A stretch of 64,000 bases of DNA from Minwuia sp. (GTDB lineage: Bacteria > Pseudomonadota > Alphaproteobacteria > Minwuiales > Minwuiaceae). The notes beneath the pieces were generated by a model, which saw nothing but the letters and a program-made list of their open reading frames with translations, did not search any database and was not told the DNA's origin. Of the stretch, positions 8,741-17,564 are shown in pieces (within the stretch, counting starts at the first letter, position 1; each line of letters begins with the position of its first letter). Location of the stretch: assembly GCA_029210175.1 (NCBI GenBank), contig JARGPL010000035.1:38465-102464 (forward strand), in the 5' to 3' direction. The translations under genes were made by a program, and so were the position numbers.

Positions 8741-9775
8741 TCAGCCGCCGTCGCGTTCACCCGCCACGGTCAGGCCGAAGCGTTTCAGGGCGTCGACCGG
8801 GGCCTGGGGGGCGGCCAGCGCGGCGGATCGCATCAGGACGATGCTGATGCGGCGGTTGGAATCGGCGTAAGGGTCTTCGGGCATCAGCGGGTCCTGATCG
8901 GCCTTGCCGGTGACCTGGTCGATGCGATGTGTCGGCACCCCGACGGAGATCAGGGCGCGGCGGCTGGCGTTGGCGCGGTCCGCCGACAGTTCCCAGTTGC
9001 CGTATCCATTGGTGGAGCGATAGGGCGTGGCGTCGGTATGGCCGGTGATCTTGATCTTGTTGGGCAGGGTGGCGACGACGCCGGAGATCAGGCGCAGCAG
9101 ATCCGAGGCATGACCTTCCAGCGATGCGCTGCCTTTCGGGAACATTGACCGACCGCCCTGATCGACCAGCTGGATGCGCAGGCCCTCATTGGTCATGTCC
9201 ACCATCAGGTTCTCCGCCAGTTCCTGAAGTTCTTGCGGTGAGTCCTTGATGGCCTGTTCGATGGCGTCCATGGCTTCGTTGAACGATTCCTGCTCGCGCT
9301 TTGCCAGGGCATCGGCGATGTCGTCCTCGCCGGGGTTGCCCTTCTTGCCCCGTTCCGCGCCAACTTCTGCGATCTCGTTGTTCGACAGGCCTTCATGATC
9401 GATCTCATCACCGGCGGCATCGAACTTCTTGCCGTCCTCGTGCATTTCCTCATCGGCTTCGACATCACCGACCGAGACAATGACGGTCGGCAGGCCATTG
9501 TCGGATATCCGTGACCCTTCCCGCACCATCGTCTGGCCGCCCAGAGCGCCACCGGAGCCGGAGTTCGACTGCGACACGGCAGAAGGTGCGAAATAGTCAG
9601 CGAGACCGCTCTTCTGCTCATCCGTGGTCACGTTCAACAGCCAGAGCAGCAGGAAGAACGCCATCATCGCCGTCACGAAGTCGGCGTAGGCCACCTTCCA
9701 GGCGCCACCATGATGACCATGGCCGCCCTTGACGACTTTCTTGATGATGATCGGCTGCGGATGATTTTCGGCCAT
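8741..9775 (-). CDS. motB: Flagellar motor protein MotB
   Basis: 344 aa. A short basic N-terminus (IIIKKVVKGGHGHHGG) leads into the single membrane helix WKVAYADFVTAMMAFFLLLWLL. The proton-carrying Asp falls at residue 32, the same number as in E. coli MotB. A long acidic linker (about 95-175) precedes the OmpA-like peptidoglycan-binding domain (about 200-320; ITGHTDATPY, LSADRANASRRAL, NRRISIVL). MotB anchors the stator to the cell wall and conducts protons with MotA. It lies 40 bp after motA on the same strand, forming the stator operon. Confidence 0.96.
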   Translation of the reverse strand: MAENHPQPIIIKKVVKGGHGHHGGAWKVAYADFVTAMMAFFLLLWLLNVTTDEQKSGLADYFAPSAVSQSNSGSGGALGGQTMVREGSRISDNGLPTVIVSVGDVEADEEMHEDGKKFDAAGDEIDHEGLSNNEIAEVGAERGKKGNPGEDDIADALAKREQESFNEAMDAIEQAIKDSPQELQELAENLMVDMTNEGLRIQLVDQGGRSMFPKGSASLEGHASDLLRLISGVVATLPNKIKITGHTDATPYRSTNGYGNWELSADRANASRRALISVGVPTHRIDQVTGKADQDPLMPEDPYADSNRRISIVLMRSAALAAPQAPVDALKRFGLTVAGERDGG

Positions 9776-9815
9776 GATCCCGGCATGTTGTCAGGTGATA
9801 AAGGGGGCGTTCGCG

Positions 9816-10673
9816 TCAGACCTTCGGCGCATTCTCCACCGCTTCTTCCAGTTCGCTGAAGCTGGGGCGTTCGTGGCTGTAGAGGGTCTTGCGCGCAAAC
9901 TCGACGGACACGGCCGGGGCGTAGCCGTTCAGGTACGCCAGCATGCCGGACTTCAGGCACTGGTAATACTTGGCTTCCGATTCGACGTAGTTCTCCATCG
10001 CCTTGCCCATCGGCGCAACAAATCCGTACGCGAGCAGGATGCCGAGGAAGGTGCCCACAAGCGCCGCGGCGATCAGGCCACCAAGTACCTCGGGTGGCTC
10101 GGAGATGCTGCTCATGGTCACGATCACGCCCAGCACGGCGGCGACAATGCCGAACGCCGGCAGGCCGTCACCAACCGTGGTGATGGCCGATGCAACGGCA
10201 TGCTGTTCATGGTGATGGGTCTCGATATCCTCATCCATCAGCGCTTCCATCTCATGCGCGTTCTCCGTGCCCATGGTCATCAGGCGCAGGTAGTCGCAGA
10301 CGAATTCGACAGCATGGTGATTCTTCATGAAGTTCGGGAACGCCGTGAAGATGGAACTTTTCTCCGGGTCCTCGATATGCGCCTCAAGCGCCAGCATCCC
10401 CTTGGCCTTGGCCAGGCGATATATCGTGTACTGCATGGTCAGCAGTTCCACATAGGCCGCCTTGTTGTAGGGCTGGCCCTTCAGGATCTTGCCGATGGAC
10501 TTGAAGACGCCGAAGATCACGGTCTTCGGATTGGAAATGACGAAACCGCCAAATGCCGCGCCGCAGATGATCAGAACCTCAAGGGGCTGGACCAGCACGG
10601 CGAAGCTGCCGTGAGGCAGATAGCCACCCAGAACCGACCCGATAACGATCAGAACACCGACAATAAAGAACAT
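9816..10673 (-). CDS. motA: Flagellar motor protein MotA
   Basis: 285 aa from the ATG with complement at 10671-10673 (MFFIVGVLIVIGS). A longer frame starts at 10718, but this shorter start fits the usual MotA beginning, has an AGGG-type ribosome site 8 nt upstream, and leaves room for the CtrA-like box at 10725-10739. Membrane segments are visible near residues 1-20, 33-53, 165-190 and 200-220. The cytoplasmic loop between helices 2 and 3 is long, with a His-rich patch (ETHHHEQH). The PAFGIVAAVLGV motif before helix 3 is diagnostic. With MotB it forms the proton-driven stator. Confidence 0.95.
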   Translation of the reverse strand: MFFIVGVLIVIGSVLGGYLPHGSFAVLVQPLEVLIICGAAFGGFVISNPKTVIFGVFKSIGKILKGQPYNKAAYVELLTMQYTIYRLAKAKGMLALEAHIEDPEKSSIFTAFPNFMKNHHAVEFVCDYLRLMTMGTENAHEMEALMDEDIETHHHEQHAVASAITTVGDGLPAFGIVAAVLGVIVTMSSISEPPEVLGGLIAAALVGTFLGILLAYGFVAPMGKAMENYVESEAKYYQCLKSGMLAYLNGYAPAVSVEFARKTLYSHERPSFSELEEAVENAPKV

Positions 10674-10724
10674 GAGACGCACCGCCCTGTTTGTTCGCAG
10701 GACAGCACTCTGGGACATTCACGG

Positions 10725-10739
10725 TTAAGATCACGTTAG
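10725..10739 (-). promoter_or_regulatory. CtrA-like box upstream of motA
   Basis: On the plus strand TTAA-GATCACG-TTAG; on the motA strand CTAA-N7-TTAA. The CtrA consensus is TTAA-N7-TTAA, so one base differs. It sits about 52-66 bp before the preferred motA start. CtrA controls motility genes widely in Alphaproteobacteria, so the location makes sense; binding itself is inferred. Confidence 0.4.
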
Positions 10740-10857
10740 CGAAGAAGGGGGGGCGGACATCATTTCCTGAACTTATTCCGCAATGACAGGGTTTTCCGCG
10801 CGTGCTCAATTGGTAAACTCTCGCACGACAATGCAGATTCCAGGGGTGGGGAGCGCC

Positions 10858-11343
10858 ATGACGGTTACGCCGCGTGAAATACGGGATGCGATGGGTTGCT
10901 TTGCCACCGGGATCACGGTCATCACCGCGCTGGACGCTGATGGTCGGCATGTGGGACTGACCGCGAATTCCTTCAATTCGGTCTCGCTGGACCCGCCGCT
11001 GGTGCTGTTCAGCCTGGATCGGCGGGCGAACTGTGTGGACGCCTTCAGGACCGATCTGGGCTTTGCCGTGAATGTGCTGGGCGAGGAACAACAGGCCGTA
11101 TCCAACCATTTCGCGTCGAAGGCGGACGACAAGTTCGCTGACCTGGAATTCGACTGGCAGGTGGGGGGCAACGGCTGCGCCCTGCTGGACGGGGCGATCG
11201 CCAGTTTCGAGTGTGTGACGGATGCCTTGCATGATGGCGGTGACCACGTGATCGTTGTCGGTCGGGTGACCCGGCTCAATCGGGTCGAAGGCGCATCACC
11301 GCTGCTCTACTTTCAGGGTCAGTACGCAGGCCTGGAAGGCTGA
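10858..11343 (+). CDS. Flavin reductase family protein (FMN-binding split barrel)
   Basis: 161 aa from the ATG at 10858, chosen because GGGGAG precedes it by 6 nt; upstream in-frame starts at 10783 and 10831 lack this. The sequence has the flavin reductase-like fold signatures REIRDAMGCFATGITVITA, GLTANSFNSVSLDPPLVLFSL, FAVNVLGEEQ and DHVIVVGRV. Such proteins (HpaC / DszD type) use NAD(P)H to reduce free FMN or FAD for a partner monooxygenase. No two-component monooxygenase lies next to it, so its partner is not visible. It is divergent from motA. Confidence 0.87.
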   Translation: MTVTPREIRDAMGCFATGITVITALDADGRHVGLTANSFNSVSLDPPLVLFSLDRRANCVDAFRTDLGFAVNVLGEEQQAVSNHFASKADDKFADLEFDWQVGGNGCALLDGAIASFECVTDALHDGGDHVIVVGRVTRLNRVEGASPLLYFQGQYAGLEG

Positions 11344-11369
11344 AACCACAGTGTGACGTCACTGGCTGA

Positions 11370-12464
11370 TCAATCGGCCTCGACCGTGTTGCAGATGTTG
11401 CGCAATGCCGCCCATTCCTGCGCCGTCATGATGCCTTCGGTCCCCTTGGCCTGCGCCTGCATGTTTGTCACCCGGTCGGTCGGGCTGGGATGGCTTTGCA
11501 GATAGCGGAGCACCGTCTGGTCCTGTTCCGTCCTTTCCGGGTCCTGAGCTGCGCGGTCAAAGAAGGCTATCAGGCCGTCTGTGCGAACATTCAATTCGTT
11601 CAGACGTTCCACCGCGAACCTGTCTGCCTGTCGTTCCGCGTCGCGGCCATAGGACTGGCTGGCCAGCAGAGTGGCCAACTGCCCGCCGACACCCCCGGTC
11701 GTGCCGGGGATGAACACGGAAATGGCTGCGTCGATGGCGCTGTCGCGAATGATCCGCTCGACGCCGTGGCGATGCGCAACATGGCCGATTTCGTGCGCCA
11801 GGACGCCTGCGACTTCCTCCCCCGACTGCGCCTCGTCAATCAGGCCGCGGAAGATCATGATCTGGCCGCCGGGGAAGGCCATGGCGTTGACCAGATCGTG
11901 CGGTACGACCTTCACCCTGGGCGGCGGATCCAGGTCCTGCCCGACCGTCAGGTCATCGGTCAGCCGTTGCAGAACGGTCAGACCGGCGGCATCGACGCAC
12001 GATTTCTGCGTGTCGGGCATGAACATCGCGAATGCCTGCCGGGTTTCCTCGCCAAATTCCTCTTCGATGGATGCCGGAACCAGCGCGGCCAGCAGGGTCA
12101 CGATCAAGGGCAGGGCGGCAATGACGATCAGGACGCCGACACTGACACCGCCGACGCCGATCGCAAGCCTGCGCATGTCGCGCCTGACCCCACCGCGCCG
12201 GTTGCTGAAGACACCGGGCATGGCGTCACGGGCCTGAGCGATGACGGCCGGGTCCGCAATGATCAGGCGCGCGTCTGGCAGGCTGGCATGGCTGAACCGG
12301 ACGCGCTTGCCACCATCGCTGTGATCCACAAGATCAAGCCCGGCCACGTCCCACAGGTAGGTATGTCCCGGCGCGCGGAACGTGATCCCGACCGGCGATA
12401 TGCCCACCTGCACGTCATGTTCACGTGCAGAGGTGCCGTCCAGAAAGATCGCTGGGTTCTTCAT
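11370..12464 (-). CDS. M48 family zinc metallopeptidase, membrane-anchored
   Basis: 364 aa. Residues 1-95 form a cytoplasmic domain of unclear fold (with DLVDHSDGGKRVRFSHASLP). One strongly hydrophobic segment follows near 101-128. The peptidase domain has the zinc motif HEIGH at 224-228, a downstream Glu ligand at about 277 (GRDAERQAD), and a C-terminal HPSPTDRV typical of M48. HtpX/Oma1-type peptidases act in membrane protein quality control. It follows the DUF898 gene by 44 bp on the same strand. DUF898-M48 pairs recur in proteobacteria, which suggests a joint role in the membrane, though neither substrate is known. Confidence 0.9.
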   Translation of the reverse strand: MKNPAIFLDGTSAREHDVQVGISPVGITFRAPGHTYLWDVAGLDLVDHSDGGKRVRFSHASLPDARLIIADPAVIAQARDAMPGVFSNRRGGVRRDMRRLAIGVGGVSVGVLIVIAALPLIVTLLAALVPASIEEEFGEETRQAFAMFMPDTQKSCVDAAGLTVLQRLTDDLTVGQDLDPPPRVKVVPHDLVNAMAFPGGQIMIFRGLIDEAQSGEEVAGVLAHEIGHVAHRHGVERIIRDSAIDAAISVFIPGTTGGVGGQLATLLASQSYGRDAERQADRFAVERLNELNVRTDGLIAFFDRAAQDPERTEQDQTVLRYLQSHPSPTDRVTNMQAQAKGTEGIMTAQEWAALRNICNTVEAD

Positions 12465-12508
12465 TGAGTCCTGTCGCGCCTTGCTGCTGTGCCTGTCGCA
12501 ATCCGGTT

Positions 12509-13705
12509 TCAGATACCGTCCACGCCAAGCACGGCATCCAGCCCGTCGCCTGGTCCGTGGTGGCGATCATGCACCTGGGCAATGCTCTCCACATCCATCG
12601 TGCCAACGATCGCGGTGGTTTCGAAGAGGTATTCGACGAACTTGTAGTCCACGAAATAGAGATAGGCCGCGTAACTGACGGGTCCAAACAAGGGGATCAG
12701 CAGGAACAGCGGCACGGCAGAGAACAGGATCTGATCGAATCCGTTGCGGTCGTCCGTTGTCAGGCCGGAAAGAATGCCGAACCCGATTGTCGAGACCAGG
12801 AACACGAGCCCGTAGACGATCAGGCCTGCCACCAGGCCACCAAGGAAATAGATGCCGACCACATGCATCGGGCGCAGCATCGAACTGAACCGCAAGCTGC
12901 CGAGCGATGTCTTGCGCAGCTGGTAGCTGGAGGTGAAGCCTTTCCACCACGACAGCGAGAGACCACCGGAAAACGGGATCAGCAGCCAGCAGATGATCCA
13001 GCGGCCAAAGATGTCGCGTGCTCGCCCCTGATAGACGAATTTTTCTGACCCGACAGACATGTTGCCTATCAGATATCGCTGGGTCGCAACCGTTATCAGC
13101 GGATAGGCCAGCCCGAGAGTCAGGATCGTCAGGACCAGCGGCAGGGCGACCTTGGCGATATAGCCACCGGTTGATCCGGTCATGCCGCAGCGAATGCCGC
13201 GCCAGCTGGTCCGCCGCACCATGTAGCGGTGACGGCGATAGATCGCCAGCAACCCGAAGATCGTGAACAGGGGATACAGCGCCAGAAGCCAGGCGACCGG
13301 ACCGAACCGGGGACCGGCAAGGGACAGGATCAGGAACTGCAGTCCCCAGAAGGTGATCGCCAGCAATGTGCCCGCGATGACGAAGCCGATGAACAGCTCG
13401 ATCCCGCGCCCCGCATACTCCAGCCTGCTGCCCCCCAGCGACAGGTGGCTCCAGATGAAGCGACGGACATTCGTGCGGGACCAGAACCAGTAGATGCCGA
13501 GAGTCATGAACATCAGCAGGACGTCGCGACCGAGCATGCGGCGGAACTGCTTGCGTGTGCCATGGAATTCAAGGGTCAGAGCCGCTTCTCTGGCACCGCC
13601 ATCGCCAGCCGGTGCTGCATCAGTGGTCGCGGAAGTGTCTGGCACCGAACTGGCCCCGGACGGCAGAGCCGGTTCCGGCCAGCCGGGTTTCGCATCGTCG
13701 TTCAT
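12509..13705 (-). CDS. DUF898 (YjgN-like) multi-pass membrane protein
   Basis: 398 aa from the ATG with complement at 13703-13705 (MNDDAKPGWPEP), preceded by GAGAGGCG; the longer frame to 14020 would run into the divergent aminotransferase. An N-terminal low-complexity region (about 1-45) precedes the DUF898 start (LTLEFHGTRKQFRRM). About eight hydrophobic segments follow, with recurring blocks (YLIGNMSVGSEKF / YQGRA, SLSWWKGFTSSYQL), consistent with the internally repeated DUF898 architecture. Function is unknown. It lies immediately upstream of the M48 peptidase and is probably co-transcribed with it. Confidence 0.85.
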   Translation of the reverse strand: MNDDAKPGWPEPALPSGASSVPDTSATTDAAPAGDGGAREAALTLEFHGTRKQFRRMLGRDVLLMFMTLGIYWFWSRTNVRRFIWSHLSLGGSRLEYAGRGIELFIGFVIAGTLLAITFWGLQFLILSLAGPRFGPVAWLLALYPLFTIFGLLAIYRRHRYMVRRTSWRGIRCGMTGSTGGYIAKVALPLVLTILTLGLAYPLITVATQRYLIGNMSVGSEKFVYQGRARDIFGRWIICWLLIPFSGGLSLSWWKGFTSSYQLRKTSLGSLRFSSMLRPMHVVGIYFLGGLVAGLIVYGLVFLVSTIGFGILSGLTTDDRNGFDQILFSAVPLFLLIPLFGPVSYAAYLYFVDYKFVEYLFETTAIVGTMDVESIAQVHDRHHGPGDGLDAVLGVDGI

Positions 13706-13863
13706 CGTTCGCCTCTCGGTTCCGACTGGCGCAGAGGACCAGCATGTCGTGTGCAGGAGGCTATCGCCTGCAACCGTCATCCGCAAGACACGTGCGCCTG
13801 CCATTGTTGGCAACCTGCACCCGTGCGCGTAGATTCGGTTTCCCTGTCCCGGAGGAAGCAACG

Positions 13864-15234
13864 ATGAACGATCTGACCCACCGCGAAGGACGCAATGAAC
13901 CGTCTTCGATGTTCTTCTGGCCGACGGCAGATCGCCCCGTCGCGCGGCGTGGGGAAGGGATCTACATCTGGGACGATGAGGGCAGGCGCTATGTCGATGC
14001 CAGTTGCGGCCCCCAGACAACCAATGTCGGACATGGCAACGCTTACGTCATCGACGCGCTGAAAGCACAGATGGATGACATCTGCTACGCCTTCCGGACA
14101 CATTTCAAGAATGGCCCTGCCGAACGTCTGGCGGACCGGCTGGCAACCCTGGGCGCGCCGAAGGGGCTGACCCGGGCGTTCTTCTGTTCTGGTGGATCGG
14201 AGGCGGTGGAAGGCGCAATCAAGCTGGCAAGGCAGGTGGCCATCGCACGCGGGGAAGGGACGCGCCACAAGATCATTTCCCGCATCCCGTCCTACCATGG
14301 CTCCACCCTGGGGGCGCTTTCGCTGACCGGTGACCCGGACATGTTCGCGCCCTTTGCGCCGATGATGCCGAACCAGCCGAAGATACGCGCCCCGTTCGTG
14401 ATCGAGCGCGCGGCGGGCGTGTCGGAGGATGAATCAGCGCTCGCCTATGCCGATGAGCTGGAGACGGCGATCATCAACCAGGGGCCATCGACGGTACTCG
14501 CCTTCATCGTCGAACCGGTTGGCGGTGCGGCTACCGGGGCGCTGACCCCGCCGGACGTCTATTACCAGCGCATCCGCGACATCTGCGACCGCTACGGGCT
14601 GCTGCTGATCTATGATGAGGTCATGTGCGGGTCCGGTCGGACGGGCAGGTATCTGGCCGCGGAACACTGGCCTGCGAATCCCGACATCGTTGCCATGGCC
14701 AAGGGACTGGCCGCGGGGTATGTGCCGCTTGGCGCGGTCATGGCGCGGGGTGATCTCGTGTCCCTGGTTGAGGACTCCGGCGGCTATGCGCATGGCCACA
14801 CATATTCGGCCAGTCCGTTGGCCTGCGCCGCCGGTATCGCGGTGCTGGACGTGCTGATGACACATGATCTGATCAGCAACGCCGCGCGCATGGGCGCAAT
14901 CCTGAAGGCCCGGCTGGAAGGGCTGGCAGACCGGTTTCCCTTTATCGGCGAAGTGCGCGGCAAGGGCCTGATGCTCGGGTTCGATGTGATGGCGGATCGC
15001 GAAAGGCGCATTCCCCTGCCGCCAGAACTGGGGGCGGGCAATGCCATTGCCCAGGCCTGTTACGATCGGGGCCTGATCATCTATTCGCGTCGCATGCTGG
15101 GCGGGCTGCGGGGCGATCATTTTCTGGTGACGCCGCCCCTGAATGTGACAGAGGGAGAGATCGACATGATCATGGACCTGCTGACCCAGGCGCTGGATGA
15201 CTTTGCACCGACCGTCGCGGGGGCGCTGAAATGA
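13864..15234 (+). CDS. Class III pyridoxal-phosphate aminotransferase
   Basis: 456 aa. GGAGGA lies 8 nt before the ATG at 13864. Typical class III features: FCSGGSEAVEGAIKLARQ (phosphate-binding, near 108), YHGSTLGALSLTG, the PLP-pairing Asp in LLLIYDEVMCGSGRTG (Asp251) and the Schiff-base lysine K280 in VAMAKGLAAGY. The family transfers an omega-amino group from beta-alanine, taurine, diamines or amines to pyruvate or 2-oxoglutarate. The substrate cannot be read from sequence. It overlaps the downstream SDR by 4 bp (ATGA), so the two are translationally coupled, suggesting amine-to-aldehyde/ketone chemistry followed by a redox step. Confidence 0.9.
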   Translation: MNDLTHREGRNEPSSMFFWPTADRPVARRGEGIYIWDDEGRRYVDASCGPQTTNVGHGNAYVIDALKAQMDDICYAFRTHFKNGPAERLADRLATLGAPKGLTRAFFCSGGSEAVEGAIKLARQVAIARGEGTRHKIISRIPSYHGSTLGALSLTGDPDMFAPFAPMMPNQPKIRAPFVIERAAGVSEDESALAYADELETAIINQGPSTVLAFIVEPVGGAATGALTPPDVYYQRIRDICDRYGLLLIYDEVMCGSGRTGRYLAAEHWPANPDIVAMAKGLAAGYVPLGAVMARGDLVSLVEDSGGYAHGHTYSASPLACAAGIAVLDVLMTHDLISNAARMGAILKARLEGLADRFPFIGEVRGKGLMLGFDVMADRERRIPLPPELGAGNAIAQACYDRGLIIYSRRMLGGLRGDHFLVTPPLNVTEGEIDMIMDLLTQALDDFAPTVAGALK

Positions 15235-15944
15235 GTGTCGCGGGCAAGGTCATCCTGATCACCGGTGCCGCGAGCGGAATTGGCAAGGCGCTGGTGGAGG
15301 GGTTTCTGGCAGACGGTGCCATGGTCATGGCCGTGGATCTGGATGAGGCGGGGCTGGCCGCGCTGTCCGGCGACAATCTGCTGGCGCACATGGCGGACGT
15401 TTCCGATGCGGAGGCGTCGGCCAACATGGTGCTGCTTGCTGCCTCGCATTTCGGGCAGCTGGACGCGCTGTTCAACAATGCCGGTATTGGGGTGCGGGCC
15501 AGGGTGACGGAGCATGACCCGGTGGATTTCGAGCGGCTGATCCAGGTCAATCTGATCGGCCCGTTTCTGGCCATGCGCGTGGCCATGCCGATGATGGCGG
15601 CACAGGGCGATGGCCACATCATCAACATTCTTTCGCGTGCGGGTGAGGCTGGGGCGACGGGCCTTGGTGCCTATGGCGCATCCAAGGCCGGTCTCTACAC
15701 GCTGACGCGCACCGCAGCGCGGGAAATGCTGGGGACGGGAGTGCGGATCAACGGCCTGATCCCCGGTCCGACGAAATCGGGCATGAACCCCAAGGCGCCG
15801 CAGGACCCGGCCGACGTCTACCCCACCGCGCGCTGGATGGTGGAGACGGGTGCGGACGGCCAGACAGGCCGGGTGTTCTGGAACAGGCAGGAATACCTGA
15901 TGTTCGATGAGGGCAATGTGTCCTTCAGCAGGGAGATCGCGTGA
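15231..15944 (+). CDS. Short-chain dehydrogenase/reductase
   Basis: 237 aa. The Rossmann glycine motif TGAASGIG is at 11-18, the NNAG strand near 82, and the catalytic set Ser135, Tyr148, Lys152 (YGASK) is intact. The cofactor loop ends AVDLDEAG, with an acidic residue after strand 2, which in classical SDRs favours NAD(H) over NADP(H). It is coupled by a 4-bp overlap to the aminotransferase and followed 21 bp later by the SnoaL-like gene. A combined amino-alcohol or amine oxidation pathway is plausible but is inference. Confidence 0.9.
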   Translation: MSVAGKVILITGAASGIGKALVEGFLADGAMVMAVDLDEAGLAALSGDNLLAHMADVSDAEASANMVLLAASHFGQLDALFNNAGIGVRARVTEHDPVDFERLIQVNLIGPFLAMRVAMPMMAAQGDGHIINILSRAGEAGATGLGAYGASKAGLYTLTRTAAREMLGTGVRINGLIPGPTKSGMNPKAPQDPADVYPTARWMVETGADGQTGRVFWNRQEYLMFDEGNVSFSREIA

Positions 15945-15965
15945 TGGGTGCCGGGAGATCATGTG

Positions 15966-16391
15966 ATGGATGATGTCCAGCGAATGCTGATCGAGCGGTC
16001 CTGCGAACGGTTGCAGGCCGCCTATTGCCATGTGATCGACCATGGAACGGCGGCGCAGGTGGCGGACCTGTTCACCGAAGATGGTGTATGGGCGACAGGC
16101 AAGCGAGAGTTCGCGGGCATCGATGCGGTGCGCGAGAATTTCCAGAAGCGGCAGGACAACAAGGCCCGGCGGTCGCGCCATGTCTGTTCCAACCCCCTGA
16201 TCGAGGTGCTGGATGCCGACAATGCGACAGGCACGGTCTACCTGATCCTGTACCGCCATGACGACCCGGACGATGCCCGTTCGCGACCTGCCGCCTTGCC
16301 GGAAATGGTCGGTGCCTATCGTGACACGTTCCGCCGGACGGATGCGGGCTGGCGCTTCAGCCGCCGCGATGTGGTGGTGGATTTCACCTGA
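15966..16391 (+). CDS. SnoaL-like / NTF2-fold protein
   Basis: 141 aa from the ATG at 15966, which has GGGAG 8 nt upstream; an in-frame GTG at 15948 would add six residues. The pattern (about 20 residues of helix, DLFTEDGVWATG, then REFAGIDAVRENF, and a final strand YRDTFRRTDAGWRFSRRDV) is that of the SnoaL_4 group of NTF2-fold proteins, which act as small dehydratases, isomerases or ligand binders. Third gene of the aminotransferase-SDR operon. No specific reaction can be assigned. It ends immediately before the convergent mltA stop. Confidence 0.75.
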   Translation: MDDVQRMLIERSCERLQAAYCHVIDHGTAAQVADLFTEDGVWATGKREFAGIDAVRENFQKRQDNKARRSRHVCSNPLIEVLDADNATGTVYLILYRHDDPDDARSRPAALPEMVGAYRDTFRRTDAGWRFSRRDVVVDFT

Positions 16392-17564
16392 TCACGGTCT
16401 GGCCTCCGCTGCGTCCGGAATCAGACCCTTCGGATAGAGCAGCCAGAGGCTCAGGGATCGGTTCATGCTGCCGGCGAGACGGGCGGCCTCATCACCGGCA
16501 CCCAGGAAGAAATCGGCCCGCCGCGGCCCCCGGATGGCACCACCAGTATCCTCGGCAATCGCCAGGCGGGTGATGGCTGGATCGCTGCCCTGCGCCGGGG
16601 CAGACACGAACATGGGCAAACCCAGCTGCCAGGCTTTCCGGTCAACGGCGATGGAGCGCAGCGGCGTCAGCTGAGTGCCCGCCGCGCCGATGGCCCCGGT
16701 GACCCCCGTGCGTTCCTGAAAGAACACGTAGGACGGATTGCGATCCATCATGGCGTCCGCCTGATCGGGGTTGGCTGACAGCCACTGGCGGATTGCCTGC
16801 ATCGACATGTCTTCGCGGCGGATTGCACCGACTTCGATCAGGTCCCGCCCGATGGCGCGATAGGGCTGACCGTTCTGTGCCGCATAGCCAACATGGGCGA
16901 TATCTCCGCCCGGCAACGCGATCCGGCCCGAGCCCTGGATCTGCAGGAAGAACAGATCCACGGGATCTGACAGCCAGAAGATCGGGTCCACAATGTCCGA
17001 AAGTGCGCCTTGCCGGATCGCCGTCCGGTCGGGATAGGGTTCCAGATCCTGTCCATTGATCCGGCCCGCGATCCGGTTGCCTTTCAGGTCCGGACGGAAT
17101 GCACCCAGATCGACGCTGATCAGATCATCGGGGCGGGGCAGGATCGGAACTTCAAAGCCGGATGCCATGTCGCGCCGCCCCGCATAGGTCGGTTCGAAAT
17201 AGCCGGTCAGGAGACCGGGACCATCCGCTTTCAGGATCCAGACATCGAAATGGTCCTGCAGGAATCGATGCGTGATGGCCTGGCCGCTGGCCAGTTCCGC
17301 GCAGGTGGCCTGCATCGCTGTGGCCACGTCGCCCTTGCGCCATTTCCATCGTCCGCAATGGCGCAGCCAGGATGGGGTAACGTCGCCAACCGCATCATCC
17401 GCCCAACCGGGAAGGTCATCGAAGCTGCCCCGGACGAGGCTGTGCGCGTCGGGCGCCTTGCCTTCCCTTTCCGGCTGCGGCACCAGGACCACGATGACAA
17501 TGAACAGGCAGATTGCCGTGATCAGGCCGACAGCGGCAATGATCCGCCCGCTGTTCACGATCAT
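16392..17564 (-). CDS. mltA: Membrane-bound lytic murein transglycosylase A (MltA)
   Basis: 390 aa. A hydrophobic anchor spans about residues 8-28; there is no lipobox, unlike E. coli MltA, so it is held by an uncleaved helix. The MltA barrel has LLTGYFEPTYAGRR near 119-132 and FFLQIQGSGRI. The C-terminal 3D (three-Asp) domain has AEDTGGAIRGPRRADFFLGAG with the catalytic Asp region intact. It cleaves the MurNAc-GlcNAc bond to form 1,6-anhydro ends in periplasmic peptidoglycan. It overlaps the upstream 2OG-oxygenase gene by 4 bp. In many Alphaproteobacteria timA directly precedes mltA; here the oxygenase gene stands between them. Confidence 0.95.
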   Translation of the reverse strand: MIVNSGRIIAAVGLITAICLFIVIVVLVPQPEREGKAPDAHSLVRGSFDDLPGWADDAVGDVTPSWLRHCGRWKWRKGDVATAMQATCAELASGQAITHRFLQDHFDVWILKADGPGLLTGYFEPTYAGRRDMASGFEVPILPRPDDLISVDLGAFRPDLKGNRIAGRINGQDLEPYPDRTAIRQGALSDIVDPIFWLSDPVDLFFLQIQGSGRIALPGGDIAHVGYAAQNGQPYRAIGRDLIEVGAIRREDMSMQAIRQWLSANPDQADAMMDRNPSYVFFQERTGVTGAIGAAGTQLTPLRSIAVDRKAWQLGLPMFVSAPAQGSDPAITRLAIAEDTGGAIRGPRRADFFLGAGDEAARLAGSMNRSLSLWLLYPKGLIPDAAEARP

